A DNA stretch of 38,917 bases from Abiotrophia sp965245735 (lineage in GTDB: Bacteria; Bacillota; Bacilli; Lactobacillales; Aerococcaceae): NCBI GenBank assembly GCA_965245735.1, contig CBDFAX010000020.1:1-38917 (forward strand), in the 5' to 3' direction. Numbering within the stretch: the first letter of the stretch is position 1; each line of letters begins with the position of its first letter. Position numbers and translations under genes: made by a program. This document shows, piece after piece, positions 13,999 through 22,345 of the stretch. The notes below the pieces were generated by a model that saw only the letters and a list, made by a program, of their open reading frames with translations, was not told the origin of the DNA and made no database searches.

Positions 13999-14913
13999 TT
14001 AACGGGCTTGCATCCAGCGTTGGAATTGCTCATCGCTGGCATAGACATAGTGGCCCTCTGCTACTTGATGTTGACTTAGGGGTGCATCGGTTGCCTCATG
14101 TTGATAAGGCTGACGCACACGGGTGCTCTCACTAATTGGGTCCGGTTGAGGAACCGCTGATAGGAGGGAGCGGGTATAAGGGTGGACAGGTGAATGATAG
14201 AGATCGTGGGCTGGGCCTACTTCGACGATTTTACCTGCGTACATCACCGCAATGCGGTCACTAATGTACTTAACCATGGACAGGTCGTGGGCGATGAAGA
14301 GATAGGTCAGGCCACGTTCCTTCTGCAGGCGTTTGAGCAGGTTAACCACCTGAGCTTGAATGGACACGTCCAGGGCCGAAATTGGCTCATCGGCAATGAT
14401 GAAGCGCGGCTTGAGCGCCAAGGCACGGGCAATCCCTAAGCGTTGGCGTTGGCCCCCTGAGAACTCATGGGCATAACGGTTGGCATGCTCGCGGTTGAGA
14501 CCAACTGCTTCCAGTAATTCAGCAATGCGGTCTGCCCGCTCCTGCTTATTGCGGTAGAGGCCATGAATATCGAAACCTTCGGCAATAATTTCCCCGGCGG
14601 TCATCCGCGGGTTGAGGGAAGCATAAGGATCTTGGAAGATCATTTGCACGTCGCGAGCGAAGGCTTGACGTTGAGCCTGAGACTTAAGGTCTGATACTGG
14701 CTTACCGTCGAAAATGATTTGACCATCAGTGATGTCATAGAGACCGATAATGGAACGACCTGTCGTCGACTTACCACAACCTGACTCCCCAACCAAGCCT
14801 AGGGTTTCCCCTTCATAGACATCGAAGCTAATGCCATCAACGGCCTTAATCGGCGCCGACTTCTTGCCAAAGTGTTGGACTAGGTTTTGAACTTCTAATA
14901 ACTTCTTAGGCAT
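13999..14913 (-). CDS. oppF: Oligopeptide ABC transporter ATP-binding protein OppF
   Basis: A 304-residue ATPase, one of the two that drive oligopeptide import with OppB and OppC. It has Walker A (GESGCGKST), Q-loop MIFQDPYASLNPRM, signature FSGGQRQRLGIARAL, Walker B FIIADEPISALDVS, and the HPYTRSLLSAVPQPDP segment of the oligopeptide/dipeptide transporter C-terminal domain. The ATG at 14913 is chosen (GAGG six bases upstream) over an upstream in-frame ATG inside oppD. This start overlaps the oppD stop by eight bases (ATGCCTAA). It is the last gene of oppBCDF, ahead of a strong terminator. Confidence 0.93.
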   Translation of the reverse strand: MPKKLLEVQNLVQHFGKKSAPIKAVDGISFDVYEGETLGLVGESGCGKSTTGRSIIGLYDITDGQIIFDGKPVSDLKSQAQRQAFARDVQMIFQDPYASLNPRMTAGEIIAEGFDIHGLYRNKQERADRIAELLEAVGLNREHANRYAHEFSGGQRQRLGIARALALKPRFIIADEPISALDVSIQAQVVNLLKRLQKERGLTYLFIAHDLSMVKYISDRIAVMYAGKIVEVGPAHDLYHSPVHPYTRSLLSAVPQPDPISESTRVRQPYQHEATDAPLSQHQVAEGHYVYASDEQFQRWMQAR

Positions 14914-15967
14914 GTGGCACCTCTTCTCTACGTGCTTGATAAGATTCAATCCGGTGGCGAATGACCTCAGGTAGTTCTACCTTAGGCGCCTCAGGATGGA
15001 GTAGCCATGTTTTGGCATAGTGGCCAGGACTCACCTCATAGAAAGGTGGCTCTGCCTTGTAATCAATTGCCAGGGCGTAAGGGTTACGTGGCGCAAAGGC
15101 GTCCCCTACTGGCGGATTAATCAAGTTAGGTGGCGCACCTGGAATGGTATAGAGCTCCTCGCTATCTTCACTATCCAAGTCTGGCATAGAGCCCAATAGG
15201 CCCCAAGTATAAGGATGTTTAGGATTATAGAAAATGTCATGAGAAGAGCCATACTCGACGATTTGGCCGGCATACATAACCGCCACGCGGTCGGCCACAT
15301 TGGCTACCACACCCAAGTCGTGGGTGATAAAGATAATGGCATTGCCGTTCTTCTCTTGAATTTTCTTCATGAGTTCCAGGATTTGCGCCTGGATGGTCAC
15401 GTCTAAGGCAGTGGTTGGTTCATCCGCAATCAAGATCTTAGGCTCAGCGGCCAAGGCAATAGCGATGACCACCCGTTGTCGCATCCCACCTGAAAACTCG
15501 TGAGGATACTGCTTAAAGCGACGTTCTGGATCTGGAATCCCTACTTCTGCTAGGAGCTCAATGGCCCGTTGCTTAGCGGCTTCCTTGCTGACCCCTTTCT
15601 TGTGGGTCAGAATCACTTCCATGATTTGCTTACCTACTCGCATGGTAGGGTTAAGGGCCGTCATAGGGTCTTGGAAGATCATGGCGATTTCATTACCGCG
15701 GATATTTTCCATTTCCCGCTCAGATAATTTGAGCAGGTCCTTGCCCTCGAAGAGGATTTGGCCATCTTCATAACGACCAGCAGGCTGCGGAATAAGGCGC
15801 ATCAAGGCATTAGAGGTTACACTCTTACCTGAGCCGGACTCCCCTACAATCGCCAGGGTCTCGCCCTTGGCTAAGGTGAAGTCCACCCCCCGTACTGCCT
15901 GTACCAGGCCGGCATAAGTCTTGAAATTAATGCGGAGATTCTTTACTTCTAACAATGGTTCAGTCAT
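14906..15967 (-). CDS. oppD: Oligopeptide ABC transporter ATP-binding protein OppD
   Basis: A 353-residue ATPase with Walker A (GESGSGKSV), Q-loop MIFQDPMTALNPTM, signature FSGGMRQRVVIAIAL, Walker B ILIADEPTTALDVT and the C-terminal oligopeptide transporter extension (HPYTWGLLGSMPDLD, then a PGAPPNLINPP region). OppD and OppF form the heterodimer on the cytoplasmic side of OppBC. It starts nine bases after the oppC stop and overlaps oppF by eight bases. Confidence 0.95.
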   Translation of the reverse strand: MTEPLLEVKNLRINFKTYAGLVQAVRGVDFTLAKGETLAIVGESGSGKSVTSNALMRLIPQPAGRYEDGQILFEGKDLLKLSEREMENIRGNEIAMIFQDPMTALNPTMRVGKQIMEVILTHKKGVSKEAAKQRAIELLAEVGIPDPERRFKQYPHEFSGGMRQRVVIAIALAAEPKILIADEPTTALDVTIQAQILELMKKIQEKNGNAIIFITHDLGVVANVADRVAVMYAGQIVEYGSSHDIFYNPKHPYTWGLLGSMPDLDSEDSEELYTIPGAPPNLINPPVGDAFAPRNPYALAIDYKAEPPFYEVSPGHYAKTWLLHPEAPKVELPEVIRHRIESYQARREEVPHA

Positions 15968-15976
15968 GAGATCTCC

Positions 15977-16897
15977 CTACTTTCTTAATTTTGGATCCAA
16001 GGCATCCCGCAAGCCATCGCCAATGGTATTGAAGGCGAAGATGGTAATGGAGATGAGCAAGGCTGGGAAGACAAGACGCCATGGGGCTGTTGCCAAGGCT
16101 TCGTTCCCTTCGGAGGCCATGGTCCCCCAGCTGGCCATAGGTTGGGTAACCCCCAAACCAAGATAGCTTAGGAAGGACTCGGTAAAGATTGCCCCCGGAA
16201 TGGATAAGGTCATGGTGACGATGATGCCACCCAAGGCATTTGGAATCAAGTGGCGACGGATTAGGTGCCAAGTACTAGCCCCCAAAGTCCGAGAAGCTAA
16301 GACATACTCCTGGTTCTTAATAGAGAGAACTTCCCCCCGCACAATCCGGGCCATACGTACCCAACCAGTCAAGGATAGGGCCACAATCATCGGTAATAAG
16401 CCCTTGTCTAGGACCACCATGACCAGGACCACGACCAAGAGATAAGGTAGCGCGGTTAAGACATCGGCAATCCGCATCATGACATCGTCCACACGTCCCC
16501 CGAGGACGCCGGCTGTCGCACCCCATAGGACGCCGATTACGAGGTCAATGACCGCCGCAATCAAGCCGATGAAGAGGGAGATGCGGGCACCCACCCAGAC
16601 GCGGACGAAGACATCCCGTCCCAGGTTATCAGTACCGAAGAGATAGGTGGCATTAGGGGCCGTATTGTAGGACCCTGTTTGATCACTAAAGCTAATCGGC
16701 CAGAAAATCGGCACGAAAATGGCCAAGAGAGCAATGACTACCAGCAAGGCCACACTGAAGAGGGCCAGCTTGTTGCGGGCAAAGGTATGGAAGACTTGGC
16801 CCCAGAAAGAGGTCGTCTTCTGACTTAAGATGTCAGTCTGGTCCTCTTTGATCCCGACCAACTCAAAATCTTGGGCTGTATATTCTACTTGGCTCAC
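15977..16897 (-). CDS. oppC: Oligopeptide ABC transporter permease OppC
   Basis: A 306-residue membrane protein with the OppC_N segment (FARNKLALFSVALLVVIALL) and GTDNLGRDVFVRV, the family hallmark, followed by five hydrophobic spans. The EAA-type loop near residue 200 (YVLASRTLGASTWHLIRRHLIPN) docks the ATPases. It pairs with OppB to form the pore. Its ATG overlaps the oppB stop (ATGA). Confidence 0.95.
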   Translation of the reverse strand: MSQVEYTAQDFELVGIKEDQTDILSQKTTSFWGQVFHTFARNKLALFSVALLVVIALLAIFVPIFWPISFSDQTGSYNTAPNATYLFGTDNLGRDVFVRVWVGARISLFIGLIAAVIDLVIGVLWGATAGVLGGRVDDVMMRIADVLTALPYLLVVVLVMVVLDKGLLPMIVALSLTGWVRMARIVRGEVLSIKNQEYVLASRTLGASTWHLIRRHLIPNALGGIIVTMTLSIPGAIFTESFLSYLGLGVTQPMASWGTMASEGNEALATAPWRLVFPALLISITIFAFNTIGDGLRDALDPKLRK

Positions 16898-17826
16898 GCT
16901 GACTCGCCTCCTTCTAACTTAATACGTGGATCAATCCACATATAGACAATATCCACCACTAAGACTGCAAATAAGAGCAGGATGGAATAAAAGACTGTGG
17001 TCCCCATAATGACGGTGTAGTCACGGTTGGTAATGGACTTAACGAACTGGCCACCCAAACCTGGAATGGCGAAGATGTTTTCGACAATGAAGGAACCTGT
17101 GACAACCCCGGCCAAGAGTGGCCCTAAGTAGGACACAACTGGTAAGAGGGCATTCCGCAAGGTATGCTTGAAGACAATCTTCCACTTGCTGAGGCCTTTG
17201 GCCTTGGCTAGCTTGACATACTCGGAGGTATTCTGTTCCAACATACTAGAACGTGTTAATTTGGCAATATTCCCCATGAAACCTAAGCCAAGGGCAAAGG
17301 ATGGCAGAATGGTATAGCTGAAGCCTTTCCAACCAGACACTGGGAACCAGCCCAAATGAACGGCGAAGAGGTATTGGATGAGCCCTGCCAAGATAAAGGA
17401 AGGCACAGAAATCCCTAGCACCGCCACCACAGTCGCGGCATAGTCGCGCACCTTGTTATGGTAGGTGGCAGAAATAACCCCTAAGGTCGTCCCCAAACCA
17501 ACAGCGATGACCAAGGCTTGCATCCCTAGGGCTAAGGATACTGGGAAACTAGAAAAGATGATGTCGTTGGTTGAACGGCCCCGGTACTTCATGGAATAAC
17601 CGAAGTCGAACTTAAGAATGCCCACTAGGTAATCCTTGAACTGGATATACCATGGGTTGCTCAGGCCATACTGTTTGTTGAGCTGGGCTTGAATGTTAGC
17701 CGGCAAGGCCTTCTCGCTGGCAAATGGGTTCCCTGGTGCAATTCGCATCAGGAAGAAGGTCAAAGTGATAATACAGAATAAGGCAATGACCATATAAATT
17801 AGGCGCTTGAAGATATATTTGCGCAT
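16894..17826 (-). CDS. oppB: Oligopeptide ABC transporter permease OppB
   Basis: A 310-residue permease with six hydrophobic spans. The N-terminus (FKRLIYMVIALFCIITLTFF, then RIAPGNPF) and the loop YVKLAKAKGLSKWKIVFKHTLRN are typical of OppB. It is the first gene of the oppBCDF transcript. A GAGGAGGAG lies close upstream of the ATG. The transcript begins about 180 bases upstream at its own promoter, separated from oppA by a terminator, so permease and binding-protein levels can differ. Confidence 0.95.
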   Translation of the reverse strand: MRKYIFKRLIYMVIALFCIITLTFFLMRIAPGNPFASEKALPANIQAQLNKQYGLSNPWYIQFKDYLVGILKFDFGYSMKYRGRSTNDIIFSSFPVSLALGMQALVIAVGLGTTLGVISATYHNKVRDYAATVVAVLGISVPSFILAGLIQYLFAVHLGWFPVSGWKGFSYTILPSFALGLGFMGNIAKLTRSSMLEQNTSEYVKLAKAKGLSKWKIVFKHTLRNALLPVVSYLGPLLAGVVTGSFIVENIFAIPGLGGQFVKSITNRDYTVIMGTTVFYSILLLFAVLVVDIVYMWIDPRIKLEGGESA

Positions 17827-17995
17827 GTCTACTCCTCCTCTAATAATTTAAGGCGGGGGATCAGTATAAACCCGACCTCTTATTTGCTACTTCTATTCTC
17901 TCATTAAAATCACGGCTTAAGGTTTGATTTACTAAGCGTGAGGATGACTCTGTCAGCTTTTCCGCCCCTCTTGCTGACCAAAAATCAATCGAAAG

Positions 17996-18020
17996 ATTAA
18001 AAACACATGAATTAATTTTA
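17996..18020 (-). promoter_or_regulatory. 25-nt motif at the oppB promoter, shared with oppA
   Basis: On the minus strand it starts at the -10 (TAAAATTAA), continues TTCATGTGT and ends TTTTAAT, covering the -10 to about +13. It is identical at 22 of 25 positions to 19769-19793, at the same place relative to the oppA promoter. A shared repressor site is the simplest reading. Confidence 0.6.
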
Positions 18021-18043
18021 ATCTTAAATTCACCATTTGTCAA
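18015..18043 (-). promoter_or_regulatory. Promoter of oppBCDF
   Basis: Minus strand: consensus TTGACA (18043-18038), exactly 17 bases, TAAAAT (18020-18015). Confidence 0.85.
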
Positions 18044-18076
18044 TATTTTTTCCGACAATGAGCGTTTTCATGACAT

Positions 18077-18105
18077 AAAAAACTCCCCTTGCTAAGCAAG
18101 GGGAG
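18077..18105 (-). terminator. Terminator between oppA and oppBCDF
   Basis: Minus strand: arms CTCCCCTTGCT and AGCAAGGGGAG (11 bp, one-base centre, so a short loop in practice), then TTTTTT. It should reduce read-through from oppA into oppB, matching the usual need for excess binding protein. Confidence 0.9.
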
Positions 18106-18135
18106 CGCTAGGCATAAGATCTAATTCTCAGGTAC

Positions 18136-19749
18136 TTATTCTACCTCTAAGTATTTCAAGTCAATCTTACCAAGTGGCGAAGTTGCTAAGCCCTTGATGT
18201 TGTCTTTCTTAACACTTACTTGAGTGTAGTCATAGATTGGAATAACTGGCATTTCGTCCATTAAGACTTTTTCAGCCTTCTTGAGCAAGTCTAGACGCTT
18301 GTTAGTATCGGTTTCTTTAGAGGCTTCTTCTAAGTACTTAGCGTAGTCTGCATTTTCCCAACCAGTGTAGTTGTTACCCGCATCAGCGCTACGGTATTGA
18401 TCTAAGAAGGTTAAGGCATCGTTGAAGTCACCAGACCAACCTAAACGCGCTACTTGGAAGTCACCGGTTTTGAGACGATCTAAGTAAACTTGGAACTCAG
18501 AGTTGTCCAATTCTACCTTGATCCCTAAGTTCTTAGACCAACCTTCTTGGATGTATTGAGCAATGGCTGCGTGAGCTTCACTGGTGTTCATAGAAATCTT
18601 AACAGTCAATTCACTTGGGTCCTTAAGACCTAATTCTTGCAAACCTTTAGCCAAGTATTCTTTGGCGCCTTCATAGTCGGCATCCTTGAAGTAGTTAGCG
18701 TCTGCTTCGAAACCAGTAACTGAAGCTGGCACAATCCCCTTCGCAGGTTTTTGTTCAGCCTTGGTAATGTTGGTTACCAAACCTTGACGGTCAATAGCTA
18801 AAGCCAAGGCCTTACGGATATTGACATTAGACATTACAGGGTCTTTAGTGTTGAATTTGTAGACGTAGATAGCTGACTGTGGTGTAACTTTAAGAATCCC
18901 TTGTTTCTTGAAGCCTTCAAAAGAATCTAAAGACAGGGTCCCGAATGGTGCGCTGACGAAGTCAATCTCACCAGATTGGAACATCTTGGTGACGGTTGAG
19001 TCAGACTCCACGATTTGAGCGTTGACACGGTCAACCTTGACATTATCCTTATCCCAGTATTGGTCATTCTTTTCTAAGGCTAGGTCCGCATTGTGGTTCC
19101 ACTCAGCTAACTTGAAGGCCCCGTTAGTGACATACTTGTCGCTTAAGTCGTCAGCCCAGTCAGCGTTAGCTTCTACAACCTTCTTGTTAACAGGTGCAAA
19201 TGGATAGAAAGAAGTTAAGCTTAAGAAGTAAGCAGTTGGGTTGACCAACTTAACTTCTAAGGTAGTGTCGTCGATGGCTTTGACCCCAACTTGGTCTGCG
19301 CTCCCTTTGCCTTCGTTGTAGGCTTGCGCCCCTTCGATGACGAAGAAGAGCCCTGCGTAGTCAGCCCCTGTTTCAGGGTTGATGACACGTTTCCAGGCAT
19401 ATTCAAAGTCACCCGCTGTAACAGGGTCACCGTTAGACCATTTAGCATCTGAACGAAGCTTAAAGGTATAGGTCTTGCCATCTTCGCTGACTTGCCAAGA
19501 TTCAGCCACACCAGGCACTTGGCTCTTGAAGTCTTGCGATTCACGGGTCAAGCCTTCGAAGACGTTATGGATGATGTTCCCGCTTGGCGCATCGGACGCT
19601 TTGGCCGGGTCGATGGTTGCCATTTCTGAAGACACAACGGTGTTGACTTCTTTACCTTGAGCATGTGCCGGCAAAGGTGTTGGTAAGCTTGCAGCCAAGG
19701 CTAAAAAGGCAGCGCCGGCTAACAAGGATTTCTTGAGTACTTGTTTCAT
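18136..19749 (-). CDS. oppA: Oligopeptide-binding protein OppA, without lipobox cysteine
   Basis: A 537-residue extracellular solute-binding protein of family 5 (peptide/nickel type). It captures oligopeptides for OppBCDF. The domain signature is seen in VAESWQVSEDGKTYTFKLR, KWSNGDPVTAGDFEYAWKRV and the IRKALALAIDRQ stretch. The signal peptide (basic start, hydrophobic core, then PLPAHA before QGK) looks like a type I site, with cleavage expected near residue 30/31. There is no cysteine in or near it, so the usual Gram-positive lipoprotein anchor is missing and the mature protein may be free or wall-held. It has its own strong promoter with the motif shared with oppB, and its own terminator. 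The GGGGG before the ATG gives a strong ribosome binding site. Confidence 0.92.
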   Translation of the reverse strand: MKQVLKKSLLAGAAFLALAASLPTPLPAHAQGKEVNTVVSSEMATIDPAKASDAPSGNIIHNVFEGLTRESQDFKSQVPGVAESWQVSEDGKTYTFKLRSDAKWSNGDPVTAGDFEYAWKRVINPETGADYAGLFFVIEGAQAYNEGKGSADQVGVKAIDDTTLEVKLVNPTAYFLSLTSFYPFAPVNKKVVEANADWADDLSDKYVTNGAFKLAEWNHNADLALEKNDQYWDKDNVKVDRVNAQIVESDSTVTKMFQSGEIDFVSAPFGTLSLDSFEGFKKQGILKVTPQSAIYVYKFNTKDPVMSNVNIRKALALAIDRQGLVTNITKAEQKPAKGIVPASVTGFEADANYFKDADYEGAKEYLAKGLQELGLKDPSELTVKISMNTSEAHAAIAQYIQEGWSKNLGIKVELDNSEFQVYLDRLKTGDFQVARLGWSGDFNDALTFLDQYRSADAGNNYTGWENADYAKYLEEASKETDTNKRLDLLKKAEKVLMDEMPVIPIYDYTQVSVKKDNIKGLATSPLGKIDLKYLEVE

Positions 19750-19768
19750 AAGTATCCCCCTTAGTAAA

Positions 19769-19793
19769 ATTAAAATCGCATGAGTTAATTTTA
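19769..19793 (-). promoter_or_regulatory. 25-nt motif at the oppA promoter, shared with oppB
   Basis: Minus strand: TAAAATTAA, CTCATGCGA, TTTTAAT. Extending the right side by four bases gives an inverted repeat TAAAATTAA / TTAATTTTA (19785-19793 with 19765-19773, 11-base spacer). Like its twin at 17996 it overlaps the -10 and the likely start site. Confidence 0.6.
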
Positions 19794-19816
19794 AGGGAAC
19801 TCTGAATAAATGTCAA
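19788..19816 (-). promoter_or_regulatory. Promoter of oppA
   Basis: Minus strand: TTGACA (19816-19811), exactly 17 bases, TAAAAT (19793-19788), about 40 bases before the ATG at 19749. It lies just past the truA terminator. Confidence 0.88.
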
Positions 19817-19835
19817 TGATTTTTTAATAGCAAAG

Positions 19836-19864
19836 CAAAAGCCCCCTTGCTAGGCAAGAGAGCT
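19836..19864 (-). terminator. Terminator of the ecf-truA operon
   Basis: Minus strand: AGCTCTCTTGC, loop CTA, GCAAGGGGGCT (11 pairs including two G-U), followed by TTTTGCTTT. It lies eight bases after the truA stop and marks the end of the long minus-strand cluster. Confidence 0.8.
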
Positions 19865-19871
19865 TGATTCC

Positions 19872-20645
19872 TTATTTATTAAATGGCGATGGCTCATAGA
19901 AAACCTGATGGAGATAAAGGCCTTGTGGCGGTGCCGTTGGCCCTGCTTCCTTGCGGTTCTGAACCTGAATTAAACGCTCCAGCTCATTGACAGGTCGCAG
20001 GCCATCCCCAATTTGTAGGCTGGTCCCGACCAGAATCCGGATCATATTATAGAGGAAACCTGTCCCCTGGAACTGGAAGACCAGTTCCTGTTGGTCCTTA
20101 TCTTCCCAAACTCGGGCCAGATGAACGGTCCGCACCTTGTCTTCCTTATCGGTCTTGGTCGAACAGAAGCTAGTGAAGTCGTGGGTTCCCACCACTGCCT
20201 CCAAGGCTTGATTGATTCGATCTAAGTCATAGCGATAAGGATGGTGGAGACTGTAGAGACGTTTGAAGGGATTGGCATAGGCACCTATATCCACCCGATA
20301 ACGATACTCCTTACCCACAGCATGGTAACGGGCATGGAAATCATCGGTCACCCGAGCCACTGCCACTACCTTAATCGCCGGGTCCAAGAGCGCATTAAGG
20401 GCTCGTTGCATGGCTTGTTGAGGCATAGGGGCAGGATAATCAAAATGCACCACCTGGCCCAAGGCATGGACACCTGAATCAGTCCGGCCTGACGCCACTG
20501 TGGGAATGGTCACGCCTTCTGGGCACTTGGCCATTTTGATTAGAGCCGCGTCTAGATTGGCCTGAATAGAAGGGCCATTGGGCTGAACTTGATAACCGAC
20601 GAAGCGACTCCCGTCATAAGCGAGTTGAATGGCATAACGTGGCAT
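19872..20645 (-). CDS. truA: tRNA pseudouridine(38-40) synthase TruA
   Basis: A 257-residue enzyme that isomerises uridines 38-40 in the anticodon arm of many tRNAs. The catalytic Asp is in SGRTDSGVHALGQVVHF (around residue 55), and the RNA-binding segments YRVDIG and THDFTSFCSTKTDKED and the C-terminal FLYNMIRILVGT are all present. Its length is normal. It starts four bases after ecfT. The ecfA1-ecfA2-ecfT-truA order is common in Firmicutes, where rplM-rpsI usually come next; here the operon ends and oppA follows. Confidence 0.95.
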   Translation of the reverse strand: MPRYAIQLAYDGSRFVGYQVQPNGPSIQANLDAALIKMAKCPEGVTIPTVASGRTDSGVHALGQVVHFDYPAPMPQQAMQRALNALLDPAIKVVAVARVTDDFHARYHAVGKEYRYRVDIGAYANPFKRLYSLHHPYRYDLDRINQALEAVVGTHDFTSFCSTKTDKEDKVRTVHLARVWEDKDQQELVFQFQGTGFLYNMIRILVGTSLQIGDGLRPVNELERLIQVQNRKEAGPTAPPQGLYLHQVFYEPSPFNK

Positions 20646-20649
20646 GGCC

Positions 20650-21459
20650 TCACCCCACTGGCCAGAAACGGCTAGCTAACAAGGCTAAGGTCAGTACCAG
20701 CAAGGCCCAACGCACTTGTCTATCAGCTGGGCTATAGGCCAACTGACGATACTTGGTACGGCCTTCTGCGCCACGATAGCCTCGCGCTTCCATGGCGGTT
20801 GCCATTTCTTCGGCGCGGTTGAAGGCAGAGATGAAAAGGGGCACCAAAATCGGCACGACAGCCTTCATTCTCTGCATGAGGCTACCTTGATCGAACTCTA
20901 CCCCACGCGAGCGCTGGGCGTTCATGATTTTCTGGGCTTCATCCATGAGGGTTGGCACATAGCGCAAGGCGATAGCCAGCATGAGGGCCAACTCGTGGGC
21001 AGGGAAGCCAAAGCGGGTCAGGGGCCGCAAGAGATGCTCAATCCCATCCGTTAGCTCCAGGGGAGCCGTCGTTAAGGTTAAGATAGTGGACATCATGATA
21101 ATGAGGACCAGACGCATGAAGATAAAGGCCCCACTCTCCAAACCACCAGTCGAGAGGACAAAGGGTCCCCACTGCCAGAAGACATGGCCCCCATTAGTGA
21201 AGAGAATCTGGAAGACCACGGTGAAGAGAATCAGCCAGATCATGGGCTTGACCCCATTGATAAAGAACTTAAAGGAAAGACCGGTCAACTTAATAGCCAA
21301 GAGGGTAAAGAGCGCCAAAATGGCGTAACCCAACCAGGAATCGGCTAAGAAGACCGCAAAAATAAAGTAGAAAGAAGCTAGCAACTTGGTCCGTGGATCC
21401 AGTCGATGGACCCAGGAATCCATATTGATATAGCGTCCTAGTAACATTTTATCCAACAT
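20650..21459 (-). CDS. ecfT: ECF transporter transmembrane (T) component EcfT
   Basis: A 269-residue membrane protein of the CbiQ/EcfT family with about five hydrophobic spans. The start DSWVHRLDPRTKLLASF is conserved. The two coupling-helix motifs with Ala-Arg-Gly type ends, as in IMNAQRSRGVEF and EMATAMEARGYRG, contact the two ATPases. EcfT links EcfA1/EcfA2 to exchangeable S components for vitamins and other micronutrients; QueT in this window is a likely client. The ATG overlaps the end of ecfA2 by 11 bases. Confidence 0.95.
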   Translation of the reverse strand: MLDKMLLGRYINMDSWVHRLDPRTKLLASFYFIFAVFLADSWLGYAILALFTLLAIKLTGLSFKFFINGVKPMIWLILFTVVFQILFTNGGHVFWQWGPFVLSTGGLESGAFIFMRLVLIIMMSTILTLTTAPLELTDGIEHLLRPLTRFGFPAHELALMLAIALRYVPTLMDEAQKIMNAQRSRGVEFDQGSLMQRMKAVVPILVPLFISAFNRAEEMATAMEARGYRGAEGRTKYRQLAYSPADRQVRWALLVLTLALLASRFWPVG

Positions 21460-22345
21460 GGCCGGTCCCCTCCTTAGCTGGAAGATGGGCCATGAGCAAG
21501 TCGGCTAAGGCTTCAACGGTCAGGGGCGCCTGGTCAATGGCCAGGGCTTGGTCTCCTAAGCGCTCCTGTAATTTCTCCAGAAACTGCATGGAGCGTGGCA
21601 CATCTAAGCGCCGTTGGCGTAGCCAATCCGTCTGGCTGAAGACTTGTTCAGGCGTCCCCGTCTTAACCACCGTGCCCCCTTCCATGACAATGACATGGTC
21701 GGCATAACGGGCAACGTCATCCATTTGGTGACTGATTAAGACTAGCGTCAACTTATCCTCTTTTTGGAGGCGCATAAACATGTCCAGCATTTGGGCTTGA
21801 CCCAATGGGTCTAGGCCGGCAGTTGGCTCGTCTAAGACCAGCACTTGCGGTTCTAAGGCCAGAACACCGGCAATGGCCACCCGTCGCATTTGGCCGCCAC
21901 TGAGATCGAATGGCGAGCGCTCATAGAGGTCCGGACTGATGCCGACTAGGGCTAGTTTCTCCTTAGCTATGGCGAGCGCTTCCTCTTCCGAGACACCAAA
22001 ATTCAAAGGTCCAAACATGACATCCTTGAGGACCGTCTCTTCAAAGAGCTGGGCTTCTGGGAATTGGAAGACGACACCGACCTGCTTACGCAAGGGCTTG
22101 AGGGAAGGTAACTTAGCCGTAGATGTAACCAAGACATCCCCTAGACGTACAGACCCCTTGGTTGGCTTAATCAAAACATTAAGGTGTTGAATCAAGGTCG
22201 ACTTGCCTGAACCCGTATGGCCGATGACGGCAGTCACTTGGTGGGCTGGAATGGTTAAATTAACGTCGAAGAGGGCTGCTACCTCAAAAGGCGTATTGGC
22301 ATTGTAATGGTAACTTACTTGGTCGAATACAATGGTGTGATCCAT
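21449..22345 (-). CDS. ecfA2: ECF transporter ATP-binding protein EcfA2
   Basis: A 298-residue ATPase with Walker A (GHTGSGKST), Q-loop VFQFPEAQLFE, signature LSGGQMRRVAIAGVL, Walker B VLVLDEPTAGLDP and H-loop ISHQMDDVA. The EAQLFEETV stretch, with QMRRV in the signature, marks the EcfA2 (A') subunit. It overlaps ecfA1 by 31 bases; a GAGGAGG inside ecfA1, ten bases before the ATG, supports this start. It works as a heterodimer with EcfA1 under EcfT. Confidence 0.94.
   Translation of the reverse strand: MDHTIVFDQVSYHYNANTPFEVAALFDVNLTIPAHQVTAVIGHTGSGKSTLIQHLNVLIKPTKGSVRLGDVLVTSTAKLPSLKPLRKQVGVVFQFPEAQLFEETVLKDVMFGPLNFGVSEEEALAIAKEKLALVGISPDLYERSPFDLSGGQMRRVAIAGVLALEPQVLVLDEPTAGLDPLGQAQMLDMFMRLQKEDKLTLVLISHQMDDVARYADHVIVMEGGTVVKTGTPEQVFSQTDWLRQRRLDVPRSMQFLEKLQERLGDQALAIDQAPLTVEALADLLMAHLPAKEGTGHVG

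Larger units (their letters stand above)
17827..18135 (-). other. oppA-oppB intergenic region (gene-free)
   Basis: This 309-base gap holds the oppA terminator (18105-18077), the oppB promoter (18043-18015) with the motif it shares with oppA, and a leader of about 180 bases. A 65-codon open frame here runs through the promoter and looks spurious. I see no T-box or known riboswitch pattern in the leader. Confidence 0.6.

Noticed and set aside
17827..18008. T-box or known riboswitch in the oppB leader
   Set aside because: I could find no T-box sequence, terminator/antiterminator pair or other known aptamer pattern.
17861..18058. 65-codon minus-strand open frame upstream of oppB
   Set aside because: It spans the oppB promoter (-35 and -10), lacks a ribosome binding site and resembles no family.
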